In this document: positions 7,998 through 15,272 of the stretch, in pieces | Layout: every line of letters starts with the position of its first letter | How positions within the stretch are numbered: the stretch's first letter is position 1 | NCBI GenBank assembly: GCA_037135095.1 | Contig: JBAXKZ010000016.1 | Span: forward strand, 1-32,511 | Direction of reading: 5' to 3' | DNA length: 32,511 bases | Source of the DNA: CAIMZW01 sp037135095 | GTDB lineage: Bacteria > Actinomycetota > Actinomycetes > Nanopelagicales > Nanopelagicaceae | Notes under the pieces: generated by a model | The model's input: the letters and a program-made list of their open reading frames with translations, nothing else | Told to the model about the DNA's origin: nothing | The model's database searches: none | Made by a program: the position numbers and the translations under genes

Positions 7998-8989
7998 GTA
8001 CTTCTCTTGAACGTCGCATGGCTCTAAAGGATGGCGAATTAGCTTGGTACGAGCGCATGCTTGAAATTCGCGAGTTCGAAAGGCGCACAAATGAGCTATT
8101 TGCGTCCGGCGAAATTCGGGGAACCACACACTTGTGTGTTGGACAGGAAGCGCTAGCCCTCGGCCTGGCCACCGTACTTAATCCCGATGATGTTATTGCA
8201 GCTACCTATCGAAGCCACGGAATCGCTTTAGCATTTGGTCTCACCTCACACACTGCCATGGCTGAAATCATGGGCAAAGCGACAGGTTGTGCCGGCGGCG
8301 TAGGTGGATCAATGCATATGTGTGACCAATCAATTGGCCTACTTCCAACTTCAGCAATCATTGGCGGCGGTATGCCAATTGCGACCGGAGCAGCGCTTGC
8401 TTTTCAAATTCAGAAGAAATCCAACGTTGCCGTCGCCTTCTTCGGCGATGCAGCCACAAATATCGGAGCCTTTCATGAATCTCTGAACTTGGCAGCGATT
8501 TGGAATTTGCCTGTGATTTTCGTTATCGATAATAATGTTTACGGCGAATATAGCCGCATCAATCTGACTACGCCGATAGAAGATCTTCATTTGCGCGCTG
8601 CAAGTTATGCCATGCCAAGTATCAAAGTAGATGGCATGGATATCTATGCAGTACAAAGCGCAATGGCTGAGGCGGTAGATCGAGCCCGAACAGGAGGCGG
8701 ACCAACTTTGGTAGAAGCCAAAACTTATCGTTTTTCCGGTCACTCAAGAGCAGATCAAGCGCTGTATCGACCTGCTGGTGAACTTGAAATGTGGCAGAAG
8801 CGAGATCCAATTTTAGTAACCGAACAATCACTGACCGCTAAAGGCCTTTTGACTGAATCGCAAATCGTTAAAATGAAAGAAGAAATGGTTCTGTTCGTAG
8901 ATCAAGCGATCAACATGGCGAAAAGTGATCCTGAGCCTGGCGTCGAACAGATGTTTGCGAATATTTATTCTCCAAAGAAGGTGAGCTGA
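7994..8989 (+). CDS. 2-oxoacid dehydrogenase-type E1 component, alpha subunit
   Basis: The alpha subunit of the same E1, 331 residues. The thiamine-diphosphate motif begins GDAATNIG at 151-158 and ends in IDNN at 178-181. Other family marks are VGQEALALGLA, YRSHG, GGVGGSMHM and the phosphorylation-loop-like YRFSGHSRAD. The N-terminal extension seen in branched-chain enzymes is absent, so it is closest in form to pyruvate or acetoin dehydrogenase E1 alpha. It overlaps the beta gene by 4 bases and is followed after 2 bases by the lipoyl-domain gene, so the three are probably translationally coupled and made together. Function as an oxidative decarboxylase or acetoin-cleaving enzyme depends on an E2/E3 encoded elsewhere. 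Confidence 0.9.
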   Translation: MSTSLERRMALKDGELAWYERMLEIREFERRTNELFASGEIRGTTHLCVGQEALALGLATVLNPDDVIAATYRSHGIALAFGLTSHTAMAEIMGKATGCAGGVGGSMHMCDQSIGLLPTSAIIGGGMPIATGAALAFQIQKKSNVAVAFFGDAATNIGAFHESLNLAAIWNLPVIFVIDNNVYGEYSRINLTTPIEDLHLRAASYAMPSIKVDGMDIYAVQSAMAEAVDRARTGGGPTLVEAKTYRFSGHSRADQALYRPAGELEMWQKRDPILVTEQSLTAKGLLTESQIVKMKEEMVLFVDQAINMAKSDPEPGVEQMFANIYSPKKVS

Positions 8990-8991
8990 AT

Positions 8992-9231
8992 ATGAAGATG
9001 ACAATAAAGATGCCTCGAGTCGGAGAGACTGTTGATGAGGTTTACTTGGTCAATTGGAATAAGAGCGTTGGTGACTCAGTATCGGTAGGCGATTCTCTGA
9101 TGGATGTAGAGACTGACAAGGCAACCGTTGAAGTTCCTAGCCCGGTAGCAGGCACGTTGGTCGAGATATTCTTTAAAGCCGGCGATGAGATCAAAACCGG
9201 GGATGCAATTGCTATTTGTGAGAGTGTGTAG
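8992..9231 (+). CDS. free-standing lipoyl-domain protein
   Basis: A complete 79-residue lipoyl domain and nothing more. The sequence holds the MPRVGETVDE start, the hairpin VETDKATVEV with the lipoylated Lys43, and the closing GDEIKTGDAIAICE. A normal E2 has one to three such domains, a subunit-binding domain and a catalytic domain of about 230 residues with HxxxD; none is present, and the frame ends cleanly at a TAG. GGTGAG about 7 bases upstream can serve as ribosome binding site. It would be the swinging-arm substrate of the E1 encoded just before, like a GcvH-style carrier, with acyl transfer and reoxidation done elsewhere. A biotin carrier is less likely because the modified Lys sits in ETDKA rather than a biotinyl MKM motif. 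Confidence 0.88.
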   Translation: MKMTIKMPRVGETVDEVYLVNWNKSVGDSVSVGDSLMDVETDKATVEVPSPVAGTLVEIFFKAGDEIKTGDAIAICESV

Positions 9232-10048
9232 CTCTCTCAAGTAAACTTTCGGCAACCTTCTTGGAAGCCTCATCGATCATAATTCCATTAAAATTGATGG
9301 CTCCACTTGAATTTCCGAAGGCAGCGATAATGGATTGTGCTCGAAGAATCTCCTCCTTGCTTGGCGAAAAGACTTCGTTGCAGGTAGCAATCTGATCGGG
9401 ATGAATTGCCCATTTACCATCGGCTCCTAAAGCTTTCGATGCCAAGGCTGCATCATGAAGCCCTTGACTGTCGGAGAGCTGGAAATAGGGACCGTCGAAC
9501 GCCAGTTTTTTGTGAGCATGCGCCGAAATAACAATCTCTAAAAGTGGATACTCGAGAGCTCGAGGCAGAGTTGAAATTCCAGGATCGCTAGCTGGCATTC
9601 CCAGAGCGGCCATGAAATCTGCCGGTCCAAACGAAAGTGAGTGCACCCGAGGATGCGCCGCAATCTCAGCGCTGTTAACAAGTCCTAGCGGTGACTCGAT
9701 TTGGACATCTAACCCAAAACTTTTGGGAATATTACGTGACCAAAATTCAATATCACTTTTTGAGTGAACCTTTGGAAGCATCACATTTTTCAGGGCGGAT
9801 TTACGCAACAACTTTATCAAGTTGATATCGAGGGAATTATCCTGGTACCCGCGTTGATTTATTCTCAAAGTTATGAACTTCGAAGTATTGATGTTCTTGA
9901 AAAATTCTGCGACGTTCTCTCGACCAAGTTCCTTATCAGTTGGTATGACCGAATCTTCAAGGTCAATGATTAATCCATCTGCTTCAGTTGTGAGCGCCTT
10001 TTGCAGCATATTTGCCTTGTTAGCGGGAACGCACAAGAGTGATCGCAT
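9212..10048 (-). CDS. CitE-like lyase (HpcH/HpaI aldolase/citrate lyase beta family)
   Basis: A 278-residue Mg-dependent C-C lyase of the CitE/malyl-CoA lyase family. Visible family marks are the MRSLLCVPANK start, IIDLEDSV, TLRINQRG, MLPKV, IESPLGLVN, SFGPADFMAALG and GKWAIHPDQI near residue 215. Relatives cleave citryl-, malyl-, citramalyl- or other beta-hydroxyacyl-CoA thioesters. There is no citrate-lyase alpha or gamma gene, so a stand-alone acyl-CoA lyase is more likely. It starts 21 bases after rhaB and may be read through from the rhamnose operon, but TAGAAT six bases before the ATG suggests its own leaderless transcript. The 3' end overlaps the convergent lipoyl gene by 20 bases. Confidence 0.85.
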   Translation of the reverse strand: MRSLLCVPANKANMLQKALTTEADGLIIDLEDSVIPTDKELGRENVAEFFKNINTSKFITLRINQRGYQDNSLDINLIKLLRKSALKNVMLPKVHSKSDIEFWSRNIPKSFGLDVQIESPLGLVNSAEIAAHPRVHSLSFGPADFMAALGMPASDPGISTLPRALEYPLLEIVISAHAHKKLAFDGPYFQLSDSQGLHDAALASKALGADGKWAIHPDQIATCNEVFSPSKEEILRAQSIIAAFGNSSGAINFNGIMIDEASKKVAESLLERATHSHK

Positions 10049-10054
10049 AGGGTG

Positions 10055-10060
10055 ATTCTA
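10055..10060 (-). promoter_or_regulatory. -10 hexamer TAGAAT of the CitE-like gene
   Basis: On the minus strand TAGAAT ends 6 bases before the ATG at 10048, in the short gap after rhaB. No ribosome binding site is seen, fitting a leaderless start inside the rhamnose operon's tail. Confidence 0.5.
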
Positions 10061-10069
10061 CTCGGACAT

Positions 10070-11473
10070 TTAACTTGAAGGAAGGAACACTTTCTGAGTG
10101 ATAGAGGCTGAAATGATTTCTCGTAACTTTTGGAGATCTGCAATTTCGCCCGCAGCAATGGCCTGCATTCCAATATTTCCCAAAAGCGTGGCCTCGACAA
10201 GTCCAGTGATAACCCGCTTTTGCGTAATATCAGCGGTTAACTGATTGAGGAAATCATTCGCACTCCCTCCGCCAACGACATAAATAGCTTCAAAAATCTG
10301 ACTCTCCACTTCTTCAAAATCAGATATGACCTCTTTATATGCGTGCGCCAAACTGTCAAAGATGCAGCGTGCATATTCAGCTGGGTTGGAAGGCGGTTGA
10401 GCATTATTTATTAGGCAGTATTCGGCAATTCTTCCAGTCATATTTCCGGCCGCCAGAAAGAGATGGTCATTCGGATCGATTAGAAATTTATTTGCCGGGA
10501 CTTTCTTAGCAAATGCAATTAACTCTTCCACTTCAAGATGTATTCCGGCTTCTGCCCAATCCCTCTGGCATTCTGAAAGTAGCCACATTCCTGCAACGTT
10601 CCTTAGTGATCTGACTGTTCCTTGAACCCCTAATTCGTTCGTCAAATCGATTTCGTATGCCTGTTGGGAGGTGTTGGCGATCCGCTTTTCATAACCCACA
10701 AGGGACCACGTACCGCTTGAAATATAAATCGAATTCTCTGGATTCACCATAGGAACCGCCGCAACAGCCGATGCCGTGTCATGCGAACCCACTGCAACTA
10801 TCGGTGTTCCATCAAGTTGACCTTGACCTTTGATCTTTCCGAGGAGTTGCCCTGCTTCGTGGAGGAGAGGGAAAATACTTCTGGGGAGGTTGAGCTCATC
10901 GATCAGGCGCCAATGCCAGTCGCGGGTTGAAGGATCCAAGAGCTGAGTAGTAGACGCGTTTGTAACTTCTTGACTCCTGCTGCCGCAAAGAAAGAAGTTC
11001 ATAGCGTCGGGCAACATTAAGAATTGGTCAGCATTCGCAAATTCGTCAATGCTAAGTCCAGCGATAAATTGATAAATTGTGTTGAAGGGCAAGAATTGAA
11101 TCCCGGTGTACCGGTAAATATCTTCTTTCCTGATAGTTTTCAAGGTGTTTTCCATGACTCCTTCGAGCCTAAGATTTCGATATGAGAACACGCGGCTATC
11201 AAGCGCTCCGTCTTTATTGATTAATTGGTAATCGACGCCCCATGAGTCGACTGCAATCGACGTAAGAAGATACTTCTTAGTTGTTAGCCGCAGGCCAATT
11301 AAGACTTCCTCGCGTAATTTATTCCAGTCCCACAAGAGACCATAAATCGGATCCTTAATTGGTTCATTGTTAAAACGGTGCACGATTTCGTAAGAAATCT
11401 TTCCAGCGGAAATTGTTCCAACAGCTACTCTTCCGCTGGTAGCTCCCAGATCTATTGCAGCGTACGAAGCCAT
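10070..11473 (-). CDS. rhaB: L-rhamnulokinase
   Basis: A 467-residue FGGY-family sugar kinase that phosphorylates L-rhamnulose to L-rhamnulose-1-phosphate with ATP. The first phosphate motif is AIDLGATSGRVAVG near the N-terminus. DSWGVDYQLI carries the expected catalytic-region Asp, and GSHDTASAVAAVP, SSGTWSLVG and VVGGGSANDFLNQLTAD mark the second actin-like domain. Order and company (rhaM, rhaI, rhaEW) make rhamnulose the substrate rather than another ketose. The start lies 2 bases after the rhaEW stop with no good ribosome binding site, so translation is probably coupled. Confidence 0.93.
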   Translation of the reverse strand: MASYAAIDLGATSGRVAVGTISAGKISYEIVHRFNNEPIKDPIYGLLWDWNKLREEVLIGLRLTTKKYLLTSIAVDSWGVDYQLINKDGALDSRVFSYRNLRLEGVMENTLKTIRKEDIYRYTGIQFLPFNTIYQFIAGLSIDEFANADQFLMLPDAMNFFLCGSRSQEVTNASTTQLLDPSTRDWHWRLIDELNLPRSIFPLLHEAGQLLGKIKGQGQLDGTPIVAVGSHDTASAVAAVPMVNPENSIYISSGTWSLVGYEKRIANTSQQAYEIDLTNELGVQGTVRSLRNVAGMWLLSECQRDWAEAGIHLEVEELIAFAKKVPANKFLIDPNDHLFLAAGNMTGRIAEYCLINNAQPPSNPAEYARCIFDSLAHAYKEVISDFEEVESQIFEAIYVVGGGSANDFLNQLTADITQKRVITGLVEATLLGNIGMQAIAAGEIADLQKLREIISASITQKVFLPSS

Positions 11474-11475
11474 AG

Positions 11476-13530
11476 TTATCGCAGGAATGCGCTAGCGACG
11501 CCACTATCAACTGGGATGTGAAGTCCAGTTGTGAGCGGAAGTTCGCCCGAGACCAATGCAAATGCGGCTGCGGCGATGTGAGAAGGAAGTACCTCAAGCT
11601 TGAGAATACTTCGCTGTGCGTAGAACTGTCCCAACTTCTCCTCTTCGACGCCATACACGGCAGCTCGATTAGCGCCCCAGCCGCTGGCAAATATTCCCGA
11701 GCCTTGGACCACACCATCTGGATTAATGCCGTTTACGCGAATTCCATATTCTCCAAGTTCTGCTGCCAGCAATCTAACCTGGTGGGCCTGATCGGCCTTT
11801 GTGGCTCCATATGCAACATTGTTAGGACCGGCAAACACGGCATTTTTTGAAGTTATATAAATAATATTGCCAGCCATCTTCTGAAGAATGAGAGCCTTTG
11901 CGACCTCGCGAGAGAATAGGAATGATCCTCTTGCCATCACATTGTGCTGTAGATCCCAATCTTTAACTGTGGTTTCCACGAGCGACTTCGACAGTGATAG
12001 TCCAGCGTTGTTGACGAGAATATCAATTCCACCGAATGCAATGGAAATGGCATCGATAGCTTGGGACACTTCATCTTCAACAGTGACATCGACGCCGATA
12101 GCAATCAATCGTTCGGAATTTCCAAATTCCGCCACCAATTTTCTGGCGCCCTCGAGGTCTCGATCCGCTATCGCTACACAAGCGCCCTCTTCAAAATATC
12201 GTTGAACAATGGCGCGTCCGATTCCAGACGCACCGCCGGTTACAAGGGCGATTTGGCCAGCCAAAGGTTTGGACTTGGGCATGCGACGAAGTTTTGCTTC
12301 CTCAAGTTCCCAATATTCGATGCGGAACTTCTCTTTTTCAGTTATTGGTTCGTATGTGGAAAGACCTTCTGCGCCACGCATGACATTGATGGCGTTGACA
12401 TAGAACTCTCCGGCTACACGAGCTGTTTGCTTATCTTTACCGTAGGAGAACATTCCTATACCTGGCACAAGAATGATAAGTGGATCAGCGCCACGCATGG
12501 TTGGTGAGTCTTTGGCGGCATGACGTGCGTAATATGCCGAATAATTTGCTCGGTATTCATCATGCAATATTTGAATTCGCTGTATCACTTCATCGATTGG
12601 AGCACTTGGCAAGGTATCTAGAACCATTGGTGAAATTTTTGTACGCAGGAAGTGATCAGGGCAGGAAGTGCCAAGTGCGGCTAATTTCATTAGCGATTCT
12701 GAAGTTAGAAAATCGAGCACAACTTCAGAATCGGTGAAGTGGCCCACCATGCGAGAATCTTTGGAAGCGACTCCTCTTAAAACGGGGGCGAGTTTCGCAG
12801 CTCTATTTAGCCGATCCTCTGGCTTTAGCTCCGCAAACTTTTCAACTCGCTCTCCAAAAGGTTTAGGACGACTGTTCTCAAGAATGTATGCCTCAGCTTT
12901 TGCAATCGCATCGAGCGAGCGTTTTTGGCATTCATCGGATGTATCGGCCCATGTTGTGAGCCCATGTCCTCCGAGTATGCAACCTTTGGCCGTTGGATTC
13001 TCCTTAGCGATCTTCGCGATATCTAATCCCAGCTGGAAACCTGGTCGTCGCCAATCCACCCAAAGGATCTCGTCGCCAAAACATTTTTGAGTCAGCGAAG
13101 GGCCATCAGCCGAGGTAGCAAAAGCAATTACTGAGTCTGGGTGAAGATGGTCAACATGCAATTTATCGACCAGGCCATGCATGGAGGTGTCAATGCTGGG
13201 AGCAGCTCCGCCTTTACCGAAGAGGCAATAGTCAAAAAGTGCAACCATTTCATCTTCGCGTTCTTCGCCAGGGTAAACGCCGATCAACTCATGCACTTTG
13301 TCGGTAATGAGAACGGCCAACCCTTCCTCTTTCAAAGTTCCCAAATCACCACCGGAGCCTTTAACGAAAAGAAGTGATATCGGTTTGCCTGAAATTGGAT
13401 CAGTTATTGTGCCCTTCGCTGAAGTATTTCCTCCGGCATAGTTGGTTACCTTTGGATCCGCTCCTAATCGATTGGAACGAGCGATAAGTTCATTAACTGC
13501 AGGCGTTAATTCAGATAGCTTTTTAATCAT
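11476..13530 (-). CDS. rhaEW: bifunctional L-rhamnulose-1-phosphate aldolase / L-lactaldehyde dehydrogenase
   Basis: A fusion of 684 residues. The N-terminal half, about 1-400, is a class II aldolase with metal-binding histidines in MHGLVDKLHVDHLHP and GGHGLTTW; it splits L-rhamnulose-1-phosphate into DHAP and L-lactaldehyde. The C-terminal part from about 425 is a short-chain dehydrogenase with ALVTGGASGIGRAI and catalytic YGATK, oxidising lactaldehyde to lactate. This architecture is known from Bacillus and many actinobacterial rhamnose loci. Two starts are possible. The ATG at 13530 overlaps the rhaI stop as ATGA and has GGATGGGG just upstream, so it is preferred over the ATG at 13539. Confidence 0.93.
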   Translation of the reverse strand: MIKKLSELTPAVNELIARSNRLGADPKVTNYAGGNTSAKGTITDPISGKPISLLFVKGSGGDLGTLKEEGLAVLITDKVHELIGVYPGEEREDEMVALFDYCLFGKGGAAPSIDTSMHGLVDKLHVDHLHPDSVIAFATSADGPSLTQKCFGDEILWVDWRRPGFQLGLDIAKIAKENPTAKGCILGGHGLTTWADTSDECQKRSLDAIAKAEAYILENSRPKPFGERVEKFAELKPEDRLNRAAKLAPVLRGVASKDSRMVGHFTDSEVVLDFLTSESLMKLAALGTSCPDHFLRTKISPMVLDTLPSAPIDEVIQRIQILHDEYRANYSAYYARHAAKDSPTMRGADPLIILVPGIGMFSYGKDKQTARVAGEFYVNAINVMRGAEGLSTYEPITEKEKFRIEYWELEEAKLRRMPKSKPLAGQIALVTGGASGIGRAIVQRYFEEGACVAIADRDLEGARKLVAEFGNSERLIAIGVDVTVEDEVSQAIDAISIAFGGIDILVNNAGLSLSKSLVETTVKDWDLQHNVMARGSFLFSREVAKALILQKMAGNIIYITSKNAVFAGPNNVAYGATKADQAHQVRLLAAELGEYGIRVNGINPDGVVQGSGIFASGWGANRAAVYGVEEEKLGQFYAQRSILKLEVLPSHIAAAAFALVSGELPLTTGLHIPVDSGVASAFLR

Positions 13531-14693
13531 GCACCCCATCCGGCTTGGTTTCCGCCTATACGTGACTCGGCAATTTTCTTTAGATAACCGGAAGCCTTGA
13601 ATGCTTTCATTGGATTTGGATCAAGACCTTTTTCAGTCCGCCATTCCTCCAAAAGTGGTCGCACGTCAGTGTTGTATGCATCCATGATGACGCCATGGGC
13701 TTCCAAAACATCACCTTCCTGTTGAGCTCTGAGAAGTGCATCCTGATCAACTAGCAGTGCTTTAGCTGTCGCCTCTTGGACGTTCAAGATTGAACGGATT
13801 TGGCCTGGAATTTTTGCCTCGATGTTGTGGCATTGATCTAAAACGAATGAAACTGGTGTGCCAACGTCGAAACCGCCATTGACATTTACTTCATGAAGAA
13901 TCCTAAACAACTGAAATGGGTCGGCGGCTCCGACAATTAGGTCGTCATCGGCATAAAAACGAGAGTTGAAGTCAAACGCTCCAAGCTTTTTAGCGCGTAA
14001 GAGAAAGGCCACTATAAATTCAATATTTGTGCCTGGGGCGTGGTGTCCGGTGTCCACACAAACCATCGCTCGTTCTCCTAATTGGAGACAGTGGGCGTAA
14101 GAAGTTCCCCAATCTGGGATATCAGTTGTGTAAAAGGATGGTTCAAAGAATTTGTATTCAACGAGCATTCGTTGATTTCCAGTCAAATGAGCGTAAGTTT
14201 CGTGTAAAGATTCGGAAAGTCGATCCTGCCTGCCACTGATGCTGTCCTGACCAGGATAATTTGTACCGTCAGCGAACCACAATTTTAAGTCCTGTGAGCC
14301 AGTGATATTCATAATTTCAATGCACTCTAGTAAATGCGCAACAGCCTTTTGGCGGATTTTCTTCTCTGGGTGGCAAACTGACCCGAGTTTGTAATCATCG
14401 TCTTGAAAAGTATTTGAGTTGATCGTGCCGAGAACAACTCCATGGTCTTTCGCATGGTTTGCAAAGGCCGCATAATCTTCAACTTTATCCCAAGGAATGT
14501 GTAAGGCCACGCTATTAGCTGCACCGGTGTATTTGTTTACTTGCGCTGCATCTTCAATCTTTTCAAAAGGGTCTCTTGGCACTCCTGGCTGCCCGAATAC
14601 TTTAAATCTCGTTCCAGAATTACCGTATGCCCATGAGGGGGTCTCAATTTGGAGGCGAGATAAAACTTCTTTTACTTCGGACTTGGCTGACAT
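13527..14693 (-). CDS. rhaI: L-rhamnose isomerase (RhaI type)
   Basis: A 388-residue TIM-barrel isomerase of the type first described in Pseudomonas, not the E. coli RhaA type; it converts L-rhamnose to L-rhamnulose. Segments recognised are SLHIPW-like LHIPWDKVEDYA, NSNTFQDDDYKLGS, ECIEI, WFADGTNYPGQ, FFEPSFYTTDIPDWGTSY, DTGHHAPGTNIE and the ADDDL metal region. The frame extends 27 codons upstream to 14774, but that would overlap rhaM. The ATG at 14693 has AGGAG at the right distance and starts MSAKSEVKEVL, so it is chosen. The 3' end overlaps rhaEW by 4 bases. Confidence 0.94.
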   Translation of the reverse strand: MSAKSEVKEVLSRLQIETPSWAYGNSGTRFKVFGQPGVPRDPFEKIEDAAQVNKYTGAANSVALHIPWDKVEDYAAFANHAKDHGVVLGTINSNTFQDDDYKLGSVCHPEKKIRQKAVAHLLECIEIMNITGSQDLKLWFADGTNYPGQDSISGRQDRLSESLHETYAHLTGNQRMLVEYKFFEPSFYTTDIPDWGTSYAHCLQLGERAMVCVDTGHHAPGTNIEFIVAFLLRAKKLGAFDFNSRFYADDDLIVGAADPFQLFRILHEVNVNGGFDVGTPVSFVLDQCHNIEAKIPGQIRSILNVQEATAKALLVDQDALLRAQQEGDVLEAHGVIMDAYNTDVRPLLEEWRTEKGLDPNPMKAFKASGYLKKIAESRIGGNQAGWGA

Positions 14694-14724
14694 TTGACTA
14701 CTCCTTTTGAAATTGAAGCTAGGG

Positions 14725-15048
14725 CTATTGAAGAAAGAAAACTTGTTCCAACTTAGTGAAACCTTGATCGGCATTTACTCCATCTAGTTCCTCAAAAAAT
14801 GGCGCCATATCCTTCTGCCATTTCTCGTTAATTTCCGTTTTGCCCATGCCAGCGAGTGCTGCATCCAGACTTGAGGTCTCAAAATATCCAAATAAGTTGC
14901 CATCCTGGCGATCTAGAAATATCGAATAATTGGTCCAACCAGTAGATCTGAGCGCATCCAACATTTCGGGCCAAACCGACTCATGGCGTCGAACATATTC
15001 ATCCATCATCTCTTTGCGGACCTTTAAGCGAAAGGCAACTCTCTCCAT
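14725..15048 (-). CDS. rhaM: L-rhamnose mutarotase
   Basis: A 107-residue dimeric alpha/beta-barrel protein, the full family length, that interconverts the alpha and beta anomers of L-rhamnose so the isomerase is fed. The family pattern is visible in the start FRLKVRKEMMDEYVRRHESVWPEM (key residues Tyr18, His21, Trp25), then NYSIFLDRQDGNLFGYFE, and the conserved C-terminal W of EKWQKDM. It is the first gene of the rhamnose operon, with a strong AAGGAG 6 bases upstream of the ATG and a good promoter upstream (15086-15114). Confidence 0.93.
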   Translation of the reverse strand: MERVAFRLKVRKEMMDEYVRRHESVWPEMLDALRSTGWTNYSIFLDRQDGNLFGYFETSSLDAALAGMGKTEINEKWQKDMAPFFEELDGVNADQGFTKLEQVFFLQ

Positions 15049-15061
15049 TTAAATCTCCTTA

Positions 15062-15072
15062 TTGAACCGATT
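15062..15072 (-). promoter_or_regulatory. Candidate LacI-type operator in the rhaM leader
   Basis: On the minus strand this reads AATCGGTTCAA; the larger stretch around it, 15062-15075, is an imperfect palindrome centred on CG. It lies between the -10 box and the rhaM ribosome binding site, where a bound repressor would stop the operon. It fits WAWCGKTTCMW, shared with three other sites. Confidence 0.5.
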
Positions 15073-15085
15073 TAACGCTGCGCTA

Positions 15086-15114
15086 ACCGTATCTATCTGG
15101 CAATTCATCGTCAA
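15086..15114 (-). promoter_or_regulatory. Promoter of the rhaM-rhaI-rhaEW-rhaB operon
   Basis: On the minus strand TTGACG (15109-15114) and TACGGT (15086-15091) are spaced by 17 bases. Start would fall near 15079, giving a leader of about 30 bases with AAGGAG before rhaM. Confidence 0.6.
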
Positions 15115-15146
15115 TCGAGCGTGGAATGGCTACCCCTTTTCCTTCA

Positions 15147-15159
15147 GTTCAAATTGAAC
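15147..15159. promoter_or_regulatory. Perfect 13-bp palindrome, possible regulator site
   Basis: GTTCAA-A-TTGAAC is a perfect inverted repeat with a single central base. It sits about 33 bases upstream of the rhamnose -35 box, in the middle of the divergent rhaM/LacI region. Spacing differs from the CG-centred sites, so it may bind another regulator. Confidence 0.4.
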
Positions 15160-15186
15160 AGGTAAGACTTTAGGCGCAATTTCCTG

Positions 15187-15197
15187 TATCGTTTCAA
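15187..15197 (+). promoter_or_regulatory. Candidate LacI-type operator upstream of the regulator gene
   Basis: TATCGTTTCAA fits WAWCGKTTCMW and lies about 75 bases before the LacI-family gene; it may serve autoregulation or looping with the site at 15062, about 125 bases away. Confidence 0.45.
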
Positions 15198-15214
15198 TTT
15201 AGAGCGCTTCGTTG

Positions 15215-15244
15215 TTCAATATTTGAAAACCAATATTTAGAAAT
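15215..15244. repeat. 14-bp tandem repeat with inverted repeat before the LacI gene
   Basis: CAATATTT recurs with a 14-base period (15217-15230 and 15231-15244), and TTCAA-TAT-TTGAA (15215-15227) is a perfect inverted repeat within it. This AT-rich stretch lies 28-57 bases before the regulator start and may hold its promoter or an extra binding site. Confidence 0.35.
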
Positions 15245-15272
15245 CTAGAGCCGGTCCGTAAAGAGGAGTCAG

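Noticed and set aside
8351..8743. 130-codon open frame opposite E1 alpha
   Set aside because: Antisense shadow across the conserved thiamine-diphosphate region, with irregular Cys/Ile-rich composition.
8992..9231. Truncated E2 pseudogene
   Set aside because: The domain is complete, ends in a normal stop, and the sequence after it codes for another gene on the opposite strand; no E2 remnants are seen.
14694..14774. 27-codon upstream extension of rhaI
   Set aside because: It overlaps rhaM, reads as Ser/Phe/Asn-rich sequence unlike the family, and AGGAG sits before the ATG at 14693.
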